A stretch of 64,000 bases of DNA from Burkholderiales bacterium RIFCSPHIGHO2_01_FULL_63_240. GTDB lineage: Bacteria; Pseudomonadota; Gammaproteobacteria; Burkholderiales; Burkholderiaceae_C. The stretch lies in NCBI GenBank assembly GCA_001770725.1, contig MERU01000007.1:234924-298923 (forward strand), given 5' to 3'. The position numbers and the translations under genes were made by a program. Below are positions 61,568-64,000 of the stretch, piece by piece. Below the pieces are notes generated by a model. The model made no database searches. It was given only the letters and a program-made list of their open reading frames with translations, and was not told the DNA's origin. Position 1 is the first letter of the stretch; the number at the start of each line of letters is the position of its first letter.

Positions 61568-62678
61568 GCGAGATGAACGAGCGGTCGTAGCCGTCCCCGG
61601 GCGTGTAGGCCACGTGGCAGCCGCCCGGCGCGATCATGAGCTCGCGGACGATGCACCGGCCATGCAGCGATGAGCACTGGATGCGGCGCAGGGGCTGGCC
61701 CGGCTTCTTCAGGTAAAAGCCCGTCAGCTCGCTGGGCAAGGTGGGCACCAGCAACAAGGTGGCCCCCTTGACCGGGAAGGCGACCCCGCCCGGCGGGAAG
61801 GTGTCGCTGAACGGCCGCTTGACCGATTGGCCCAGCGCCTGCAAATCGGCCTTGAGCTCATCGGCCAAGGGCACCCGCGCCAGCTGGTCCTGGTCCGAGT
61901 AGAAGACCAGCGCGGGGTCGCCCTTGACCGCCTCGCCCTTGGCCGGGATCGTGAACTGGCCCGGCTTGAGCAGCAGGCTGTTGTCGTGCGACTGGTAGGA
62001 CACGGTCGGCTCGATCTCGCCGACCTGCCCGTCCAGCGGCTTGGGCGGCTGGCCGTCGTTGATCAGGCGCAGGGGGCTTTGGGGGCCCTCCTGGGCCAAG
62101 GCGGTGGCAACCAGCGCCTTCTTGTCGTCCACGTACAAGATGCCCTGGCGCCTGAGCTCCTGCCCGATGGCCTGCGTGTGAGCGGGCAGGGTGACCTTGC
62201 AGATGTGGGGGTTGATCTCGGTGTCACTCGGCAACTGCAGCCGCTGCACCACCGCCTTGTTGGCCGGCGACCAGGTGTAGAGGTAGGTGTTGCGAGGGTC
62301 CGAGGCGTCGGGCTTGGTCGAGGCCCGGCTGAAGTAGGTTTTCTCGTGGCTGCCCTCGGCCACCACGAAGTAATGCTTGCGGGGGTTGGCGCACTTGAGG
62401 AAGCCGGCCGCGGTGATGGTGGTCACGCGCTTGGCCTGCAGGTCGATGGTGACGACCTTGGCGTTCCAGTGGTCGTACTTGCCCAGCTCGATGGGGGTGG
62501 TGACCAGCAGGGTGGTGTCGTCCACCCACTTGGCCTGGCCCGTCTGCTCCATGATGGGGATGCCCGTCTGGAACCTGTCGAGCTTCATGGTGTCGACCGC
62601 GAAGGCAGGGGCGCACGCCAGCACCGAGGCGGCGAAAAGCCACCCCCTGTCGACCATGGACGTGAACGCTGCTTTCAT
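61539..62678 (-). CDS. Exported protein of unknown function
   Basis: A 379-residue protein with a signal peptide (about residues 1-28, ...LACAPAFA) and a mature part rich in beta strands such as LLVTTPIELGKYDHWNAKVVTI and LVFYSDQDQLARV. The pattern of short repeats suggests a propeller- or TolB-like layout reporting on bound ligand, but I cannot name a family. Several Cys (for instance CSSLHGRC) may form disulfides. The ATG at 62678 lacks a strong ribosome binding site and an inner ATG at 62656 would leave a shorter signal peptide. Not obviously related to Nit1C, with which it converges. Confidence 0.75.
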   Translation of the reverse strand: MKAAFTSMVDRGWLFAASVLACAPAFAVDTMKLDRFQTGIPIMEQTGQAKWVDDTTLLVTTPIELGKYDHWNAKVVTIDLQAKRVTTITAAGFLKCANPRKHYFVVAEGSHEKTYFSRASTKPDASDPRNTYLYTWSPANKAVVQRLQLPSDTEINPHICKVTLPAHTQAIGQELRRQGILYVDDKKALVATALAQEGPQSPLRLINDGQPPKPLDGQVGEIEPTVSYQSHDNSLLLKPGQFTIPAKGEAVKGDPALVFYSDQDQLARVPLADELKADLQALGQSVKRPFSDTFPPGGVAFPVKGATLLLVPTLPSELTGFYLKKPGQPLRRIQCSSLHGRCIVRELMIAPGGCHVAYTPGDGYDRSFISLNLCSPEAP

Positions 62679-62804
62679 GCTGGCCCGCGAGGCACCTGAG
62701 TCCGAAAAGACCAAGGTACGGCGAAATGCCGCCGAGCGCGCAACGCCACTGCGGGGTGGCGAGACCTAGTTCATGGATGTGCGGAAAGCGTGGGGCGGGT
62801 GTGT

Positions 62805-62971
62805 GCCGAGCTTTGTGTGCGGCGCGTGAACGATGCGGGGTGGTGGGCCGAGCTTTTTGCTCGGCGCGCGCCCCTTTTTGGGGCATGCGTCAGGTGTTGA
62901 GCTCGGCTGTTGCTGAAATTTGTAGCAGTGGTGACGTCATTTGATCCACGCGCCGAGTTTGGAGCTCGGTG
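62805..62971. repeat. REP-like imperfect palindromes
   Basis: Two 22-base units at 62805-62826 and 62847-62868 both start GCCGAGCTTT and end CGGCGCG and agree at 19 of 22 positions; the second is a perfect hairpin GCCGAGC-TTTTT-GCTCGGC. A third relative, CGCCGAGTTTGGAGCTCGGTG, is at 62951-62971. A separate hairpin GCCCC-TTTTT-GGGGC is at 62870-62884. Repeated, non-coding and palindromic: like REP elements. Confidence 0.6.
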
Positions 62972-63163
62972 GGTGGAGCTGTTGGGGGCGTTGGCGGGGC
63001 TCGGAGGGGCGCGTGTCAGTCAATTTGGGCCAGTGGCCGGGGTTTGGGTGCTGATGTCGCGGAACGTGCGACTGCAGTTGCTCAGACTTGTTCACCGCAT
63101 GCGCAAGGTGAGGGGCGAAGGGGGGGCGAGCACTGGCGTCATGGCCCGCGGGAAGCTGCTCAT

Positions 63164-63229
63164 CTGCAGGCCGCAGTGCGGCGGGATGCCGAAGGACTGC
63201 TTGAACGAGCGTGTGAATTGGATGGGGAA
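63164..63229 (-). pseudogene. Remnant of an AraC-type HTH
   Basis: On the minus strand the translation FPIQFTRSFKQSFGIPPHCG reads like the second HTH of an AraC-family regulator (usual pattern: FSRAFKRSFGIPPHxYL). Nothing else of the protein is intact: the frame runs from 63349 to 63092 without the first HTH or the sensor domain. It appears to be a decayed 3' fragment. Confidence 0.5.
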
Positions 63230-63369
63230 ATGTTGCAGCCTTTGGCTAAAAAGGCCACCGGTCATTCCTCGTGGGAGGTCGCGTCGAGGGGTGGGCTCAT
63301 GGTGTTTCCAGACGAGCATAAGTTTTGTGGCCGCGGCTTTAGTCACCACTGCGTGAAGGCGCCTTCGAT

Positions 63370-64000
63370 CTAGCTCTGTTCAATAAGATCGATGAGGCGC
63401 AAATAGCGTGAATCCGATGTTAGGTCAGGTCTAACATCAGCGATGAGTGCCAGTACCTCCCTCAATTGATATGAATCACGGGGTACAACAGATGGCGTAA
63501 CTCGGTTAATCAGGTCTAGAGCTGTCTCGGGGTGTTGGGTCGCGAGCGGCGCTTCATCAGAGTACTCCCGAGTGAAGTTGTAGAACGGACCATCGTTTAG
63601 CTCCGTGGGGGTCAAAAATCTCTTCACTGCTTCGTAGACTGCAGGGAAGTATTCGCCGGTGTCATCGAGCATTCCTATCCATGCTCGCGTTGACGCCGAT
63701 GTTCTGTATCTGCGATCTCGTGGCCAGTCTTCGTTGATCAAGGGGATTACATACTGGCTCCAGCCATTTTGGCTTGCTTGTCCAAGCTGGCCTAACGTAA
63801 AAATGAACCGATTGCGTGTTTCGTCAGACATTGAGCGCAAAGCTGAGCGCATTTCGATGCTGGAAAGACCGATCTGCTCATTTGGTTGGAAAACTCGCAT
63901 TGATCCCAGCCATACGGCAGCCACTTCCAAAAGATCATGATCCAAAACGAATTCTTCGATTTTTGGAAATAGATTAACAAGAATGGGTTTGATGATCGCT
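63370..64000 (-). CDS. 3' part of a foreign-looking gene, unknown function
   Basis: The last 210 codons of a gene whose start lies beyond the right edge: the frame is open to base 64000 (first visible residues AIIKPILVNLFPKIEEFV). Base composition and codon choice are clearly more AT-rich than in the rest of the window. The sequence is all-helical, with WSQYVIPLINEDWPRDRRYRT (in part) and VRPDLTSDSRYLRLIDL near the end. It reminds me of C-terminal regions of large multi-domain proteins from bacterial defence islands (SIR2- or ATPase-headed, DUF4020-like), but I hold this weakly. No other function can be read from it. Confidence 0.6.
   Translation of the reverse strand, partial: AIIKPILVNLFPKIEEFVLDHDLLEVAAVWLGSMRVFQPNEQIGLSSIEMRSALRSMSDETRNRFIFTLGQLGQASQNGWSQYVIPLINEDWPRDRRYRTSASTRAWIGMLDDTGEYFPAVYEAVKRFLTPTELNDGPFYNFTREYSDEAPLATQHPETALDLINRVTPSVVPRDSYQLREVLALIADVRPDLTSDSRYLRLIDLIEQS

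Larger units (their letters stand above)
62679..63369. other. Gene-poor stretch at the compositional boundary
   Basis: No intact gene is supported. It holds the palindromic repeats at 62805-62971 and the AraC-like remnant near 63164-63229. It separates the GC-rich chromosome from the AT-richer partial gene on the right. Confidence 0.55.

Noticed and set aside
62910-63356. Possible 148-residue plus-strand gene
   Set aside because: No ribosome binding site, irregular composition; the minus strand of the same bases shows an AraC fragment instead.
1-64000. CRISPR arrays, rRNA, tRNA and intact insertion sequences
   Set aside because: No regularly spaced direct repeats, cloverleaf-like segments or transposase frames were seen by eye; short tRNA genes could still be missed without a covariance search.

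Overview
The window is high-GC chromosomal DNA from a proteobacterium, most likely a betaproteobacterium of the order Burkholderiales (Leptothrix/Rubrivivax/Aquabacterium-like). The basis is the very GC-rich codon third positions, two PEP-CTERM proteins, a second infA outside the ribosomal operon beside an RRM protein, many LysR/TetR/AraC/MocR regulators and a complete Nit1C nitrilase cluster. The last ~630 bases, on the right edge, are visibly more AT-rich and look acquired. I saw no rRNA, tRNA, CRISPR array or intact insertion sequence.

Layout. 1-3.3 kb: two PEP-CTERM surface proteins flank a secreted pectinacetylesterase-like enzyme. 3.3-10.7 kb: a minus-strand set encoding an SMC-type ATPase, a small winged-helix protein and a 460-residue kleisin-like protein. 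Together they resemble an Mks/Muk-type condensin whose genes are separated by a TetR gene and a secreted DAPG-hydrolase-like protein, with a double palindromic operator between those two. 10.7-16.2 kb: PfkB phosphofructokinase, a class I methyltransferase, a 61-residue protein, an AraC regulator and a diguanylate cyclase. 16.2-21.7 kb: a LEA-like lipoprotein, then a plus-strand run of FrnE-like oxidoreductase, DUF427 protein, transglutaminase-like protease, DbpA and a second DEAD-box helicase. 21.8-27 kb: a lipoprotein of unknown function, then a TetR-controlled thiolase plus DHA2 transporter. 27-29.3 kb: a lysine-methyltransferase-like protein, then a small RNA-binding group (78-aa protein, IF-1, RRM protein), and an OXLD1-like protein.

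29.4-39.9 kb: FumC, a LysR/MFS divergent pair, a molybdenum hydroxylase operon (IorA-like, IorB-like, XdhC, alpha/beta hydrolase), and AraC and LysR regulators. 40-46.7 kb: a degenerate hydrolase followed by a complete RND efflux pump (adaptor, permease, outer membrane factor), probably controlled by the divergent LysR through an 18-bp palindrome. 46.7-53.9 kb: an orphan hybrid-free sensor kinase, a MocR regulator divergent from a truncated acyl-CoA dehydrogenase-like protein, CcoG, and a second MocR regulator. 54.3-61.6 kb: the eight-gene Nit1C cluster (DsrE-like protein, nitrilase, radical SAM, GNAT, AIR-synthase-like, glycosyltransferase, MSMEG_0570 family, flavoprotein oxidoreductase), linked in other bacteria to nitrile and cyanide assimilation. 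Its long upstream region holds repeated TTGATCGC elements next to the divergent MocR gene. 61.5-64 kb: an unknown exported protein, a gene-poor stretch with REP-like palindromes and an AraC remnant, and the 3' part of a foreign-looking gene that runs off the window.

The most noteworthy items are the split condensin-like set, the Nit1C cluster with its putative MocR operator array, the hydrolase that has lost its nucleophile in front of the RND pump, and the compositional boundary at the right edge.
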